Part shown: piece after piece, positions 1 to 8,597 of the stretch
Numbering within the stretch: the first letter of the stretch is position 1
Layout of the letters: every line of letters starts with the position of its first letter
NCBI RefSeq assembly: GCF_001244995.1
Contig: NZ_LN869528.1
Coordinates: 5,001 to 69,000, forward strand
From: Intestinimonas massiliensis (ex Afouda et al. 2020)
GTDB lineage: Bacteria > Bacillota > Clostridia > Oscillospirales > Oscillospiraceae
Direction of reading: 5' to 3'
Length of the DNA: 64,000 bases
Program-made: the position numbers and the translations under genes
The notes under the pieces: model-generated
Told to the model about the DNA's origin: nothing
The model's input: the letters and a program-made list of their open reading frames with translations, nothing else
Database searches by the model: none

Positions 1-141
1 TTAAATCGGTTCCCCATTCACAAACTTGCTTGCACAAATTTCCTGAATGGACAACAATTTGTCCTCTTCTGGTGCTTGTGTGTTTCACTTCACGTTGTTT
101 AATTTACAAGGTGCACGCCGCAGCTCCGCGGCAGGGCCTTT
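1..141 (-). other. Leader region of a probable leftward rRNA operon
   Basis: No open frame here is convincing. Read on the minus strand, the segment lies directly downstream of three strong promoters and contains a boxA-like stretch followed by an A-rich run (minus strand CCTTGTAAATTAAACAACG, about 95-115), as is common in front of 16S genes of Clostridia. Small inverted repeats such as GACAA-ttg-TTGTC near 49-63 would fit pre-rRNA processing stems. The 16S gene itself would lie left of position 1, so this identification is an inference from promoter architecture and leader style. Confidence 0.55.
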
Positions 142-170
142 ATTGTATCACATCTCAGGCCCTTTGTCAA
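142..170 (-). promoter_or_regulatory. Sigma-A promoter P1 (leftward)
   Basis: On the minus strand TTGACA (165-170) and TACAAT (142-147) are separated by exactly 17 bp, with an A-rich GAAAAAAG stretch just upstream. It is the promoter nearest the putative rRNA leader. Confidence 0.85.
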
Positions 171-240
171 GAACTTTTTTCAGCCCTTTTTCGAAGGCTT
201 TCCGCCGGTTCTCAACCGCTCGCCTCACGCGAACTTTTGT

Positions 241-269
241 ATTTTACTACATCCCGTTCGCTTTGTCAA
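241..269 (-). promoter_or_regulatory. Sigma-A promoter P2 (leftward)
   Basis: Minus-strand TTGACA (264-269), 17-bp spacer, TAAAAT (241-246). It is preceded by the same GAAAAAAGGT block as P1 and P3 and lies 99 bp upstream of P1. Confidence 0.85.
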
Positions 270-344
270 GACCTTTTTTCAAAACCCTCCAGATTCCTCT
301 CTCATCGGGCTCCTACTCGCCAGCCTCTCGTGAGGCGCTCGATT

Positions 345-373
345 AATATACCAAACCTTTCGCCCTTTGTCAA
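345..373 (-). promoter_or_regulatory. Sigma-A promoter P3 (leftward)
   Basis: Minus-strand TTGACA (368-373), 17-bp spacer, TATATT (345-350). An A-rich tract upstream (374-410) could act as an UP element. It is the most upstream of three tandem promoters spaced about 100 bp apart. Confidence 0.85.
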
Positions 374-502
374 CACCTTTTTTCATTTCTCTGCAATTTC
401 TTTTTCTCGCCCCGCTTCGTGCTTTACTTCCCCGCTGAAAGTTGATATGATAACTTATACTTTATAATATATAATAGTATCAAATCAGAGAGGGATGGTC
501 CT

Positions 503-2746
503 ATGAAGCGGAGCAGCCGGGTTCTTTCCGCCCTATTATGCGCAGTCTTTTTGTGTTCCATGCTCTGCGGGGCCCAGGCACAGGAAGCCCCGCGTTTTGA
601 GCACTGGCCCGAAGAAGTGGAATTCCGGGACCTCACCTACGACCTGTCGGCCGCCGACGAGCTGCTTGACCAGTGTATCCAGGCTGAGCAGCTCGCCGCG
701 TCGCCGGAGAGCGCTCAGGCCGTGGTGGACTGCTGGCTGGCCCTGGAAGCTGCCTATGACGACTGGGATACCCAGTGCGCCATCTGCGGCGTTCGCTACT
801 ATCAGGATTTCAAAGCCTACGAGGCGGACTATCTGGCCTCCCGCTCCCTCTCTCTACAGGTCTACCGCGCCTGTCTCATGGCCGTTCAGGCCTTGCTGGC
901 CTCCGACTACGGTACTGAGCTGGCCCAGGCCATGGGCCAGGAACTGGCCGACTCCTATCGCAGCGCGGCGGTCCCCACCGACCGTCAGATCGCCCTCAGC
1001 GAGGAGGACAACGAGCAGGTCGCCGATTACTGGGCGGCCCTGTACGGCGACTACACCTATTTCTATCAGGGGGAGTCGTGGACCCTCGCCCGCCTGGAGG
1101 ATGAGGCCGACGGGCTGGACGCCGCCGCCTACCTGGCCATCTACAGCGGGCTGGCTCAGGCCAAGAATCAGGCCGCAGGGGCCACCCTGCTGGAGATGAT
1201 CCCCCTGCGCAATCAGATGGCCGCCGCCTGCGGCTACGACACCTTCCCCGAATACGCATATGCCGAGACCTACGGCCGGGACTACACCGTGGCGGACGCT
1301 CAGGCCCTGCACCGGCTGGTGAAGGACTATATCGTCCCGGTGGAGACCGCCTACCTCTCCTACCGTTACTATGATCTGGACCAGACCGGCCTGGACCGGT
1401 ATGCCCACGCGGACCAGGAGGCCAAGCTGGACGCGGTGGAGCCCTGTATGGACCAGGTGTCCGGCGAACTGGGCGAACTGTTCCGCTACATGCGGAAGAG
1501 CCACCTGTGCGACATCGAGGCCAGCGACACCAAGCTGGACGTGGGCTTCACCGTAAATTTGCCCTCTTACCACTCGGCTTTCCTGTTCGACCAGCCTCAG
1601 GGCACCTATTATGATCTGAAAACCGTCATCCACGAGTTTGGCCACTTTTCCGCCTTCTGTCTGGCCCCCTCCGACGATTTCCCGGTGGATGTGGCCGAGA
1701 TCCACTCCCAGGGGCTGGAGATGCTCTTCCTGCCCTACGCAGGGGAGCTATTCGGCGCGGACGGCGGGACCTTTGCCTGCGCCCAGCTCTCCGACCTCAT
1801 CAGCGCCGTGGTGGAGGGCTGTCTCTACGACGAGTTCCAGATCTATCTCTACAGCCACCCGAGTCTGACGCTGAGCGAGATCAACCAGGCCTTCCTGGAA
1901 CTGGCCCAGGAATACGGCTACTCCCCCTATCCCGGGTTGGAGTATCAGTGGGTCGATGTGAGCCACACCTTTGAATCCCCCCTGTACTACCTGAGCTACG
2001 CCACCTCCGCCCTGTCGGCGCTGGACCTCTTTCTCCGCTCCCAAGAGGACTATGACGCCGCTGTGGATACCTATCTGGACCTAATTGCCGGCTCCGACGG
2101 CAGCGGCTACCGCGCCACCGTCCAGGCCGCCGGGCTGTCCGATGTGTTCCAGGAGGAGAGCGTCGCGGCCCTGGCCGGCGCGCTGAACGAGTACCTCTAC
2201 ACCGCGCTCTACGGTCTCCAGGATCTGGCGGGCCACTGGGCCCTGCCTGAGATCGGTCCGCTGGTCAGCGCCGGTATCATGGAGGGCAGCGGCGGGGCCT
2301 TCCAGCCGGATGCTCCCATGAGCCGCGCCATGCTGGTGACCACCCTCTACCGCCTGGCGGGCGAGCCCAAGCCCACGGTGAAGCAGCCGGTCTTTCCCGA
2401 CGTGCCCGTCTGGACCTGGTACTCCGACGCCGCAGCCTGGGCCTATGAATCCGGTCTGGCCGAGGGGACCGGCCGCGGCTTTGACCCCAACGGCCCCCTC
2501 ACCCGGGAAAGCATGGCCGTGCTGCTCTGCCGCTTCTCCGCCCTGTTGGAGCTGGACGCCTCCGGCGGGAGTCTGTCCGGCTTTCCGGACGCCGATTCAG
2601 TCTCGCCCTGGGCCGCCAACGCAGTGGGCTGGGCGGTAAAGGCCGGGGTCATCCGGGGCGCGGATGGCCGTCTGAACCCCTCCGGCGGAGCCAGCCGGGC
2701 CGAAGCAGCCGCCATGCTCTACCGCTTCCTTACGCTGGAAGGGTAG
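503..2746 (+). CDS. Secreted M3-like zinc peptidase with three SLH domains
   Basis: A 747-residue protein with a Sec signal peptide (about residues 1-26, ending near AQAQE). The catalytic core resembles M3 oligoendopeptidases: the zinc motif HEFGH begins near residue 377 and is followed 22-30 residues later by acidic candidates for the third ligand (AEIHSQGLE). The last 180 residues contain three S-layer-homology repeats (GHWA..., WTWYSDAA..., SPWAANAV...), so it is probably held on cell-wall secondary polymers and trims peptides outside the cell. The start is set by AGAGGG at 488-494. An AT-rich region at 442-475 probably holds its promoter. M3 enzymes are usually cytoplasmic, so a secreted SLH version is notable. 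Confidence 0.85.
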   Translation: MKRSSRVLSALLCAVFLCSMLCGAQAQEAPRFEHWPEEVEFRDLTYDLSAADELLDQCIQAEQLAASPESAQAVVDCWLALEAAYDDWDTQCAICGVRYYQDFKAYEADYLASRSLSLQVYRACLMAVQALLASDYGTELAQAMGQELADSYRSAAVPTDRQIALSEEDNEQVADYWAALYGDYTYFYQGESWTLARLEDEADGLDAAAYLAIYSGLAQAKNQAAGATLLEMIPLRNQMAAACGYDTFPEYAYAETYGRDYTVADAQALHRLVKDYIVPVETAYLSYRYYDLDQTGLDRYAHADQEAKLDAVEPCMDQVSGELGELFRYMRKSHLCDIEASDTKLDVGFTVNLPSYHSAFLFDQPQGTYYDLKTVIHEFGHFSAFCLAPSDDFPVDVAEIHSQGLEMLFLPYAGELFGADGGTFACAQLSDLISAVVEGCLYDEFQIYLYSHPSLTLSEINQAFLELAQEYGYSPYPGLEYQWVDVSHTFESPLYYLSYATSALSALDLFLRSQEDYDAAVDTYLDLIAGSDGSGYRATVQAAGLSDVFQEESVAALAGALNEYLYTALYGLQDLAGHWALPEIGPLVSAGIMEGSGGAFQPDAPMSRAMLVTTLYRLAGEPKPTVKQPVFPDVPVWTWYSDAAAWAYESGLAEGTGRGFDPNGPLTRESMAVLLCRFSALLELDASGGSLSGFPDADSVSPWAANAVGWAVKAGVIRGADGRLNPSGGASRAEAAAMLYRFLTLEG

Positions 2747-2807
2747 GCGGCCGCGCCCTTGCGCCCGAAGCCGAAATGTGATACGCTATGGGAAAAGATC
2801 CACACCC

Positions 2808-2822
2808 GGAGGTAATCGTCCC
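2808..2822 (+). promoter_or_regulatory. Ribosome binding site fixing the metA start
   Basis: GGAGGT at 2808-2813 lies 9 bp before the ATG at 2823. It selects this start over an upstream in-frame ATG at 2778 that has no such site and precedes the conserved N-terminus. Confidence 0.8.
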
Positions 2823-3737
2823 ATGCCCATCAAGATTCCCGATTCCCTGCCGGCCCGTTCGGTGCTGGAGGGAGAAAACATCTTCGTCATGACCGAGCAC
2901 CGGGCCCTGCACCAGGACATCCGTCCTCTGAACGTTCTGATCCTCAACCTGATGCCCACCAAGATTGTCACCGAGACCCAGATCCTGCGCAAGCTGTCCA
3001 ACACCCCCCTCCAGATCCAGGTGGAGCTGCTCCAGACCTCCAGCTACCGCTCCCGAAACACCGACAGCGAGCATCTGGCCTCCTTTTATACCACCTTCGA
3101 TCAGGTAAAGGACCGCAAATTTGACGGCATGATCATCACCGGTGCGCCGGTGGAAAATCTGGACTTCGATCAGGTGGAATACTGGGAGGAGCTGTGCCAG
3201 ATCATGGCCTGGACCCCCACCCACGTCCACTCCACGCTGCACATCTGCTGGGGCGCTCAGGCCGGACTCTACTTCCACTACGGCGTGGAGAAGCGCTCCC
3301 TGCCGGAAAAGCTCTTCGGCGTCTTTGACCACCGTGTCCTCAAGCCCAGCTCCCCTCTGTTCCGGGGCTTTGACGACGTATTCCAGGCCCCCCACTCCCG
3401 GTACACCGAGGTGTGGGAGAGCGACATCCGCCGCACGCCGGGGCTGGAGCTGCTGTCGGTGTCGGGAGACGCCGGCGTGTTCGCCGTCAAGAGCCTGGAC
3501 TCCCGCCAGTTCTTCATCACCGGGCACCCGGAGTACGACCCGGACACCCTGGCCCGGGAGTATTTCCGGGACCGGGATCAGGGCATCCCCATCCGCGTGC
3601 CCCAGAACTATTTCCCCGGCGACGACCCCAGCCGCCCGCCCATCGTCCGCTGGCGCAGCGCCGGGCAGCTTCTGTATACCAATTGGCTGAATTATTACGT
3701 GTATCAGACCACACCCTATGACATCAAGGAGATTTGA
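2823..3737 (+). CDS. metA: Homoserine O-acetyltransferase (MetA family)
   Basis: 304 residues, the usual MetA length. It activates homoserine for methionine synthesis by acyl transfer from an acyl-CoA. The catalytic triad is visible: Cys142 in HICWGAQAG, and His235 and Glu237 in GHPEYD. Residue 111 is glutamate (GAPVEN). In characterised MetA enzymes Glu111 marks acetyl-CoA use and Gly111 marks succinyl-CoA use, so acetylation is predicted despite the common name succinyltransferase. The next gene begins 4 bp after its stop, so the two are probably cotranscribed. No SAM riboswitch or T-box is seen upstream. Confidence 0.95.
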   Translation: MPIKIPDSLPARSVLEGENIFVMTEHRALHQDIRPLNVLILNLMPTKIVTETQILRKLSNTPLQIQVELLQTSSYRSRNTDSEHLASFYTTFDQVKDRKFDGMIITGAPVENLDFDQVEYWEELCQIMAWTPTHVHSTLHICWGAQAGLYFHYGVEKRSLPEKLFGVFDHRVLKPSSPLFRGFDDVFQAPHSRYTEVWESDIRRTPGLELLSVSGDAGVFAVKSLDSRQFFITGHPEYDPDTLAREYFRDRDQGIPIRVPQNYFPGDDPSRPPIVRWRSAGQLLYTNWLNYYVYQTTPYDIKEI

Positions 3738-3740
3738 GCC

Positions 3741-4403
3741 ATGCGCGTGACCTATGAGGACGTAAAGCGCTCAGAGGAGATCCGGACCTATATCACCCAG
3801 GCGGACGCCTCTCTCATCGCCCTGGGCTACACCGAGCACAGTTTCGCCCATGTGACCCGCTGTGCCGAGGTGGCGGGGGACCTGCTGGCGGAGCTGGGCT
3901 ACGACGAGCACCAGATCGAGCTGTGCAAGATCGCCGCCTATATGCACGACATCGGCAACGTGGTCAACCGGCACGACCACAACGTCAGCGGAGCCACCAT
4001 GGCCTTCCGCATCCTGGACAACATGGGCATGGAGCCGGAGGATGTGGCGGCGGTCATCACCGCCATCGGCCATCACGACGACGCCACCGCCTTCCCGGTC
4101 AACGCCATCGCCGCCGCCCTCATCCTGGCGGACAAGACCGACGTGCGCCGCAGCCGGGTCCGCAACCGGGAGACCATCAATTTCGACATCCACGACCGGG
4201 TGAACTACGCCGTGGAGCGCTCCGAGGTCTCGCTGGACCGGGACTCCAAGACCTTTACCCTCTCCCTGTCCATCAACACGGAGGTCTGCGCCGTGATGGA
4301 TTATTTTGAGATCTTCCTCCAGCGCATGCTCCTGTGCCGCAAGGCCGCCGGTTTTTTCGGCCTGACCTTCAAGCTCGATATCAATGGCTTGACTTTGCTG
4401 TGA
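3741..4403 (+). CDS. HD-domain metal-dependent phosphohydrolase
   Basis: 220 residues. It has the HD-superfamily metal site: an early histidine (HSFAHV), the HD pair in MHDIGN, a histidine cluster (HDHN, GHHDD) and a distal aspartate (LADKTD). Members hydrolyse nucleotides or phosphoesters, and the substrate cannot be told from sequence. Its RBS (AAGGAG) lies in the last codons of metA, so translation may be coupled. A strong terminator follows at 4423-4456. Confidence is high for the fold and low for the substrate. Confidence 0.85.
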   Translation: MRVTYEDVKRSEEIRTYITQADASLIALGYTEHSFAHVTRCAEVAGDLLAELGYDEHQIELCKIAAYMHDIGNVVNRHDHNVSGATMAFRILDNMGMEPEDVAAVITAIGHHDDATAFPVNAIAAALILADKTDVRRSRVRNRETINFDIHDRVNYAVERSEVSLDRDSKTFTLSLSINTEVCAVMDYFEIFLQRMLLCRKAAGFFGLTFKLDINGLTLL

Positions 4404-4422
4404 CGCAGTGATATGATTTCTT

Positions 4423-4456
4423 GCCCGCTCCGGTACGGTCCCGGGCGGGCTTTTTT
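4423..4456 (+). terminator. Intrinsic terminator after the metA-HD operon
   Basis: GCCCGCTCCGG pairs imperfectly with CCCGGGCGGGC around a short loop, followed by six T residues at 4451-4456. Confidence 0.85.
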
Positions 4457-4493
4457 CTTCCATTTGTCGCCGTCAAGGGAGATGTGACACGTC

Positions 4494-5879
4494 ATGCAGA
4501 ATTCCATCACGGAGGGTCCCATCGCAAAGCCCCTCCTGTCCTTTTTCTTCCCCATCCTGCTGGGCACCTTCTTCCAGCAGCTCTACAACACGGTGGACGC
4601 CATCATCGTGGGCAACTTCGTGGGCAAGGAGGCTCTGGCCGCCGTGGGTGGCGCCACGGCGGTGCTCATCAACTTTCTGGTGAACCTCTTCGTGGGGCTC
4701 TCCTCGGGGGCCACGGTGGTCATCGCCCAGCGGTACGGCGCCCGGGACCCGGAGGGCCTCAGCCGCACCGTCCACACGGCCATCGCCCTGGCCCTGGCCG
4801 CCGGCGTGGGCATCACCGTGCTGGGGGTCTCCGCCTCCGGGCCCGCCCTGCGGCTGATGGGCACGCCGGCCGATGTGCTGCCCCACGCCACCGTCTACCT
4901 GCGGGTCTACTTCGCCGGAAGCATCGCCTCCTTCCTCTACAACATGGGCTCCAGCATCCTGCGGGCCGTGGGCGACACCAAGCGCCCCCTCTATTTTCTG
5001 ATCGCCGCCTGTCTGACCAACATCGTGCTGGACCTGCTCTTCGTGGTGGTGCTGGACCTGGGGGTGCTGGGCGTGGGACTGGCCACGGTGCTGTCCCAGG
5101 TGGTCAGCGCGGCGCTGGTGCTTTTCGTGCTGCTCCAGCCCGCCTGTGTCTATACCCTGGTCCCCAAAGAGGTCCGCTTCTATCCCGGCACCCTGAAAAA
5201 CATCCTGCGCATCGGCGTCCCTGCGGGCATCCAGTCGGATATGTACGCCGTGTCCAACATCCTGCTTCAGTCCTGTATCAACGCCTTCGGCACCGATACC
5301 GTGGCCGCCTACACCGCCTTCGGCAAGGTGGACGGCTTTTACTGGATGATCAGCGGCGCCTTCGGCGTGGCCATCACCACCTTCGTCAGTCAGAATTTCG
5401 GAGCCCAGAAGTACGACCGGCTGCGCAGGAGCGTCCGGGTCTGCCTGGGGCTCACCTTCGGCGTCACCGCCTTCGTCAGTTTGGTGTTTTTTGCCGCAGC
5501 CCCCTGGCTGCTGCGCATGTTCTCCGGCGACACCACCGTTATCTCCCTGGGCGTGGGGATGCTCCGCTTCATCTGCCCCTTCTACTGTACCTTCGTCTGT
5601 ATCGAGATCTTTTCCGGCACCGTCCGGGGCACCGGCGACTCCCTGCCCCCCATGCTGCTCACCTGCGGCGGAGTCTGCGTGCTGCGGGTGCTGTGGGTCT
5701 TCCTGATCCTGCCCCACTACCCCTCCATGGATACCGTGCTGGTGAGCTATCCCGTCAGTTGGGTGGTCACCTCCCTGCTCTACATCCTCTACTACCTCCA
5801 GGGCGGCTGGCTGCGCCGCCGCATCCGGGTCTACGGCTATGTCCCCGAGGAATGCGGGCGCAAACCGGCAAAGGTCTGA
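4494..5879 (+). CDS. MATE family efflux transporter
   Basis: 461 residues with about twelve hydrophobic segments and typical MATE N-terminal sequence (ITEGPIAKPLLSFFFPIL, DAIIVGNFVGKEALAAVGG), repeated in the second half (VAAYTAFGKVDGFYWMISGAFG). It is predicted to export organic cations or drugs across the inner membrane using an ion gradient. It is monocistronic between two terminators. Substrate and coupling ion are not predictable. Confidence 0.93.
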   Translation: MQNSITEGPIAKPLLSFFFPILLGTFFQQLYNTVDAIIVGNFVGKEALAAVGGATAVLINFLVNLFVGLSSGATVVIAQRYGARDPEGLSRTVHTAIALALAAGVGITVLGVSASGPALRLMGTPADVLPHATVYLRVYFAGSIASFLYNMGSSILRAVGDTKRPLYFLIAACLTNIVLDLLFVVVLDLGVLGVGLATVLSQVVSAALVLFVLLQPACVYTLVPKEVRFYPGTLKNILRIGVPAGIQSDMYAVSNILLQSCINAFGTDTVAAYTAFGKVDGFYWMISGAFGVAITTFVSQNFGAQKYDRLRRSVRVCLGLTFGVTAFVSLVFFAAAPWLLRMFSGDTTVISLGVGMLRFICPFYCTFVCIEIFSGTVRGTGDSLPPMLLTCGGVCVLRVLWVFLILPHYPSMDTVLVSYPVSWVVTSLLYILYYLQGGWLRRRIRVYGYVPEECGRKPAKV

Positions 5880-5884
5880 ACCGC

Positions 5885-5922
5885 AAAAGGAGTCCCCTGG
5901 CTTCCGCCAGGGGACTCCTTTT
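5885..5922. terminator. Bidirectional terminator between the MATE gene and the converging gene
   Basis: A perfect 16-bp stem (5885-5900 with 5907-5922) around a 6-base loop, with A4 on the left and T4 on the right. It serves both converging genes, and the leftward gene's TAA stop lies inside it. Confidence 0.9.
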
Positions 5923-6898
5923 ATGGCTCATCCGGCCATTCGATGCTGGGCCGGTCCAGGCCGCTGGCCATCAGCTTTCCGCCCTGGACGTCGCTGGGCA
6001 CCCCCTGCCGGATGCCGCCGTCCTCCGTCATGTACCAGACCTCGATGGGAAATTTATAGCCGACCCCGGTGGGCCGGTCCACCCCCCGGAAGGTAAGCAG
6101 GAAGGTGTCCCCATCCTGCGCCGGATAGCTCTCCTGCCAGTCCCGGCAGGTCCACATAGCCTCGCCGCCGCTGCCGGCCGTCTCGGACAGCACGCCCGCC
6201 GCAGAAAAGGCCAGCGCTCCATTGCAGTACATGCGGAACTCCGTGTCGGTCCAATCGGCCCTTGTACCGTCCGGGTCCTCGATCCACACGTCGTAGTCCA
6301 GCGGCGGCACGAAGGCACCCCCAGTCCGCTCGGGCTTCCCGCTCCAGCTCCCGCCGCCGTAGTGGGGCAGCACCGACCAGGCGTCCAGGCTGTACTCCAT
6401 CTTCTCCCGGGCCACGGTGCCGTCGTCGGACAGCTCGGCATTCAGGGTCCACCAGCCCTCCCCTTCCAGAGACAGGGGCAGGGTACAGGCAAAGCCGTGC
6501 GCCCCGTTGTCCGCCATGGGTTCTCTCCGGGTATCTCCTGTCTGGCCGTCGCTCACCAGCAGCACAGCGGTCATACCCTTCCGGTACTCCTTGGGCCACA
6601 GAGTCACCTCCGCCAGGGCGCTGCGGGTCTGTGCATCCAAGCCGGCCATCTTCACCTCATAGGAGGACAGCAGACTGTCGGCCTCCTCCAACGCGTCCCA
6701 GACCGTCCGCTGGACCGTTCCGCTCAGGCTCTGGACCTCACGGCCCAGATCCTGCACCGAGCGCCGCAGGCCCGCGATCTGTTCCCCCTGTTCCCGCAGC
6801 GTCCATCCCTGCCAGATCGTCAGCGCCAGCAAAACCGCCGCTCCCGCCAGCAGGATAGTTCCCTTCTTGCCGTCCACAGGCATCCCCCCTTTTTCCAT
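5921..6898 (-). CDS. Membrane-anchored extracellular protein, divergent from blaI
   Basis: 325 residues from the ATG at 6898, which has GGGAGG upstream; another ATG at 6883 is possible. There is one N-terminal membrane helix (about residues 14-32, TILLAGAAVLLALTIW). It is followed by a heptad-rich stalk (EQIAGLRRSVQDLGREVQSL) and a large extracellular region rich in Trp, Asp and Gly (about residues 95-325) that I do not recognise. It is transcribed away from the blaI gene, with the BlaI-type operator in the shared intergenic region, so it may belong to the same regulon. Function unknown. Confidence 0.7.
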   Translation of the reverse strand: MEKGGMPVDGKKGTILLAGAAVLLALTIWQGWTLREQGEQIAGLRRSVQDLGREVQSLSGTVQRTVWDALEEADSLLSSYEVKMAGLDAQTRSALAEVTLWPKEYRKGMTAVLLVSDGQTGDTRREPMADNGAHGFACTLPLSLEGEGWWTLNAELSDDGTVAREKMEYSLDAWSVLPHYGGGSWSGKPERTGGAFVPPLDYDVWIEDPDGTRADWTDTEFRMYCNGALAFSAAGVLSETAGSGGEAMWTCRDWQESYPAQDGDTFLLTFRGVDRPTGVGYKFPIEVWYMTEDGGIRQGVPSDVQGGKLMASGLDRPSIEWPDEP

Positions 6899-6959
6899 AG
6901 GATAACATCTCCCTCCCGCGGTGCGCAAGCCCCAGGCCGCTTTGTCTCCATTCTGTAAC

Positions 6960-6988
6960 TTGACTTTCACTTACTTCAACTGTAGTAT
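6960..6988 (+). promoter_or_regulatory. Promoter of the BlaI / divided-receptor operon
   Basis: TTGACT (6960-6965), 17-bp spacer, TAGTAT (6983-6988). The -10 lies inside the dyad described next. Confidence 0.6.
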
Positions 6989-7001
6989 TATAATAACTAC
7001 A
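6981..7001. promoter_or_regulatory. BlaI/MecI-type operator dyad
   Basis: A 21-bp near-palindrome with perfect TGTAGT / ACTACA arms around an AT-rich centre. TACA/TGTA dyads are the known target of BlaI/MecI repressors. It overlaps the -10 of the operon promoter and lies between the two divergent genes, which suggests autorepression. Confidence 0.7.
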
Positions 7002-7026
7002 TTTGAAATAGATGGGAGCAATGCAC

Positions 7027-7407
7027 ATGAAACGGCTGCCCGACACCGAGCTGGAGGTCATGAAGGCCCTGTGGGCCTCGGAGCGCGCCCCGGTCCCCCG
7101 CTCGTCGCTGGAGGAAGCTCTGCGGGACCGGGGCTGGGCCACCAATACCTTCAACACCTATCTGTCCCGTCTAGCGGAGAAGGGCTTTGTCTCCTGCGAG
7201 AAGCGGGGCAAGACCAACTACTACACCCCCCAGGTCCGTCAGGCGGACTATCTGGCCTTTGAGAGCGGCACGGTGCTCAACAAGGTCTTTGGCAGCTCCC
7301 TAAAGAGCTTCGTGGCCTCGCTGGCCCGGGGCGGCGCGCTGCGCGATGGGGAGCTGGATGAGCTTCAGCAGTACCTGGAGGAGCTGAAGCGAGGGGACCG
7401 GCCTTGA
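7027..7407 (+). CDS. BlaI/MecI/CopY family repressor
   Basis: 126 residues starting at the third of three nearby ATGs; GGGAG (7014-7018) is best spaced for this one. The winged-helix core is typical (LPDTELEVMKALW..., NTFNTYLSRLAEKGFVSCEKRGKTNYYTP), followed by a C-terminal dimerisation helix region. Family members hold target operons off until a BlaR1-type M56 protease triggers their cleavage. It heads the operon containing the divided M56 receptor, its likely partner. Its stop overlaps the TTG start of the next gene. Confidence 0.92.
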   Translation: MKRLPDTELEVMKALWASERAPVPRSSLEEALRDRGWATNTFNTYLSRLAEKGFVSCEKRGKTNYYTPQVRQADYLAFESGTVLNKVFGSSLKSFVASLARGGALRDGELDELQQYLEELKRGDRP

Positions 7408-8597
7408 GGGCCCCCCGTACGCCGCTGACCACCGAGTTTCGGGGCGGATACCGCGCGGTCCGCGGCCGGCTGGAGAATCTCTTCTGCCCCAACGCCCGCC
7501 GCCGGGGCGGCCGCCTGATCGCGGTGGTGGCGCTGCTGGCGGGTCTGGCGGGGTCCCTGGTGGCCTGCCAGACGGATGCCGAAGTCCCATACGGGGTCTA
7601 CGCCGGGGATGGGCTGGTCTGCCAGTTCCCCTTCCTCTCCTATCGGCCCAGCCAGGCGTCCACCGAGCAGTGGCGCGTCACCCTCACCCAGGAGGTCCTG
7701 TTCAGCACCTTCCCTGAGGCGGTTGTCGAACAGGCGTTTCCCACCTGCACGGAGCTGGATTTTGAGGAGGCGACAGCCGCCGGCTTTGCCGAATATGGGG
7801 CCTTCGCTCCGGACCTCTCCAGCTTCACCGACCGCCGCGCCTGGTCGGTGGAGGGCCTGGGGGTCCTCCTGCGGCTGGATGACCAGCTCTGGCTGGCCCT
7901 TCCCTTCCCGGACGGGATCTTTCTCCGGGTCTACCGCCTCACGCCAGCCACAGACAGCCCCATGCGGCAATCGACGCTGGCCGGGCTGCTGGCCGCCGCC
8001 TTCTCCGAGCCGGACCCGGAGGGCAGGGACACCTGGGAGCTCCTCTGTGACCTGCCCGGCGACGGCTGTACCCTGGGAGTCCTGCGCTATGCCGCCGGCA
8101 GCCACGCCGGGGGCTTCGGCAGCCTGCTGCTGGGGGTGGTGGACAACCGGAGCCACCAACCGCTCTCCCCTGCGGTGGAGCTGCGGGGAGACGACAATCG
8201 GCTCGCGGTCTGGACCTCGGAGGGCCTGACCTGGCTGCTGTGCACCGGTTCCACCACCTACCAGGGAGTCGAGAGCGGTTCTGCCCGCCTGTTCACCTTT
8301 GACGGCCGGACCCTGACCTCGGTGACCGAGCTACCGGAATCCGCCCGGGTCAAATCCATTGCGGCGGACCAGTCCCTGGACCTTCCCACCGGAGCCGAGA
8401 CCATGTTCGACCCCGACCAGAGCGCCGGCTTCTGGGCAGCCCATAAGGCCGTCCCCATCCACGGCGGGCTGGACCTCTATGCCCAAAACCCGGACTGGCG
8501 TCCCGACCGGCAGGCCGACGGGGCGCAGTGGGAATTCTTCTGCACCATTCTTCTCGCACCCGACCCAATTCCAGACGAAGGGGTGGTAACACCATGA
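7404..8597 (+). CDS. Helix-plus-sensor chain 1 of a divided M56 receptor
   Basis: 397 residues from a TTG start overlapping the blaI stop, with GAGGGG suitably placed upstream. Residues 1-55 match the segment that follows the protease loop in intact M56 receptors: TPLTTEFRGG, a basic amphipathic stretch, then a membrane helix (about 36-54) ending LVAC. Residues 56-397 are an exported domain with no family I recognise. The same adapter heads the genes at 10471 and 11766, and its counterpart is internal in the intact M56 protein at the right window edge. A lipobox reading of LVAC is possible. The sensor role is inferred. Confidence 0.7.
   Translation: MRAPRTPLTTEFRGGYRAVRGRLENLFCPNARRRGGRLIAVVALLAGLAGSLVACQTDAEVPYGVYAGDGLVCQFPFLSYRPSQASTEQWRVTLTQEVLFSTFPEAVVEQAFPTCTELDFEEATAAGFAEYGAFAPDLSSFTDRRAWSVEGLGVLLRLDDQLWLALPFPDGIFLRVYRLTPATDSPMRQSTLAGLLAAAFSEPDPEGRDTWELLCDLPGDGCTLGVLRYAAGSHAGGFGSLLLGVVDNRSHQPLSPAVELRGDDNRLAVWTSEGLTWLLCTGSTTYQGVESGSARLFTFDGRTLTSVTELPESARVKSIAADQSLDLPTGAETMFDPDQSAGFWAAHKAVPIHGGLDLYAQNPDWRPDRQADGAQWEFFCTILLAPDPIPDEGVVTP

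Noticed and set aside
2773-2822. Riboswitch (SAM or T-box) before metA
   Set aside because: The gap after the preceding gene is under 80 bp and has neither the T-box GGTGGNACC-type core nor SAM-riboswitch junction sequence.
4421-6958. 845-codon rightward open frame overlapping the MATE gene and the divergent membrane protein
   Set aside because: Arg/Pro/His-rich shadow of two real genes. It crosses a strong terminator and has no recognisable domain or RBS.
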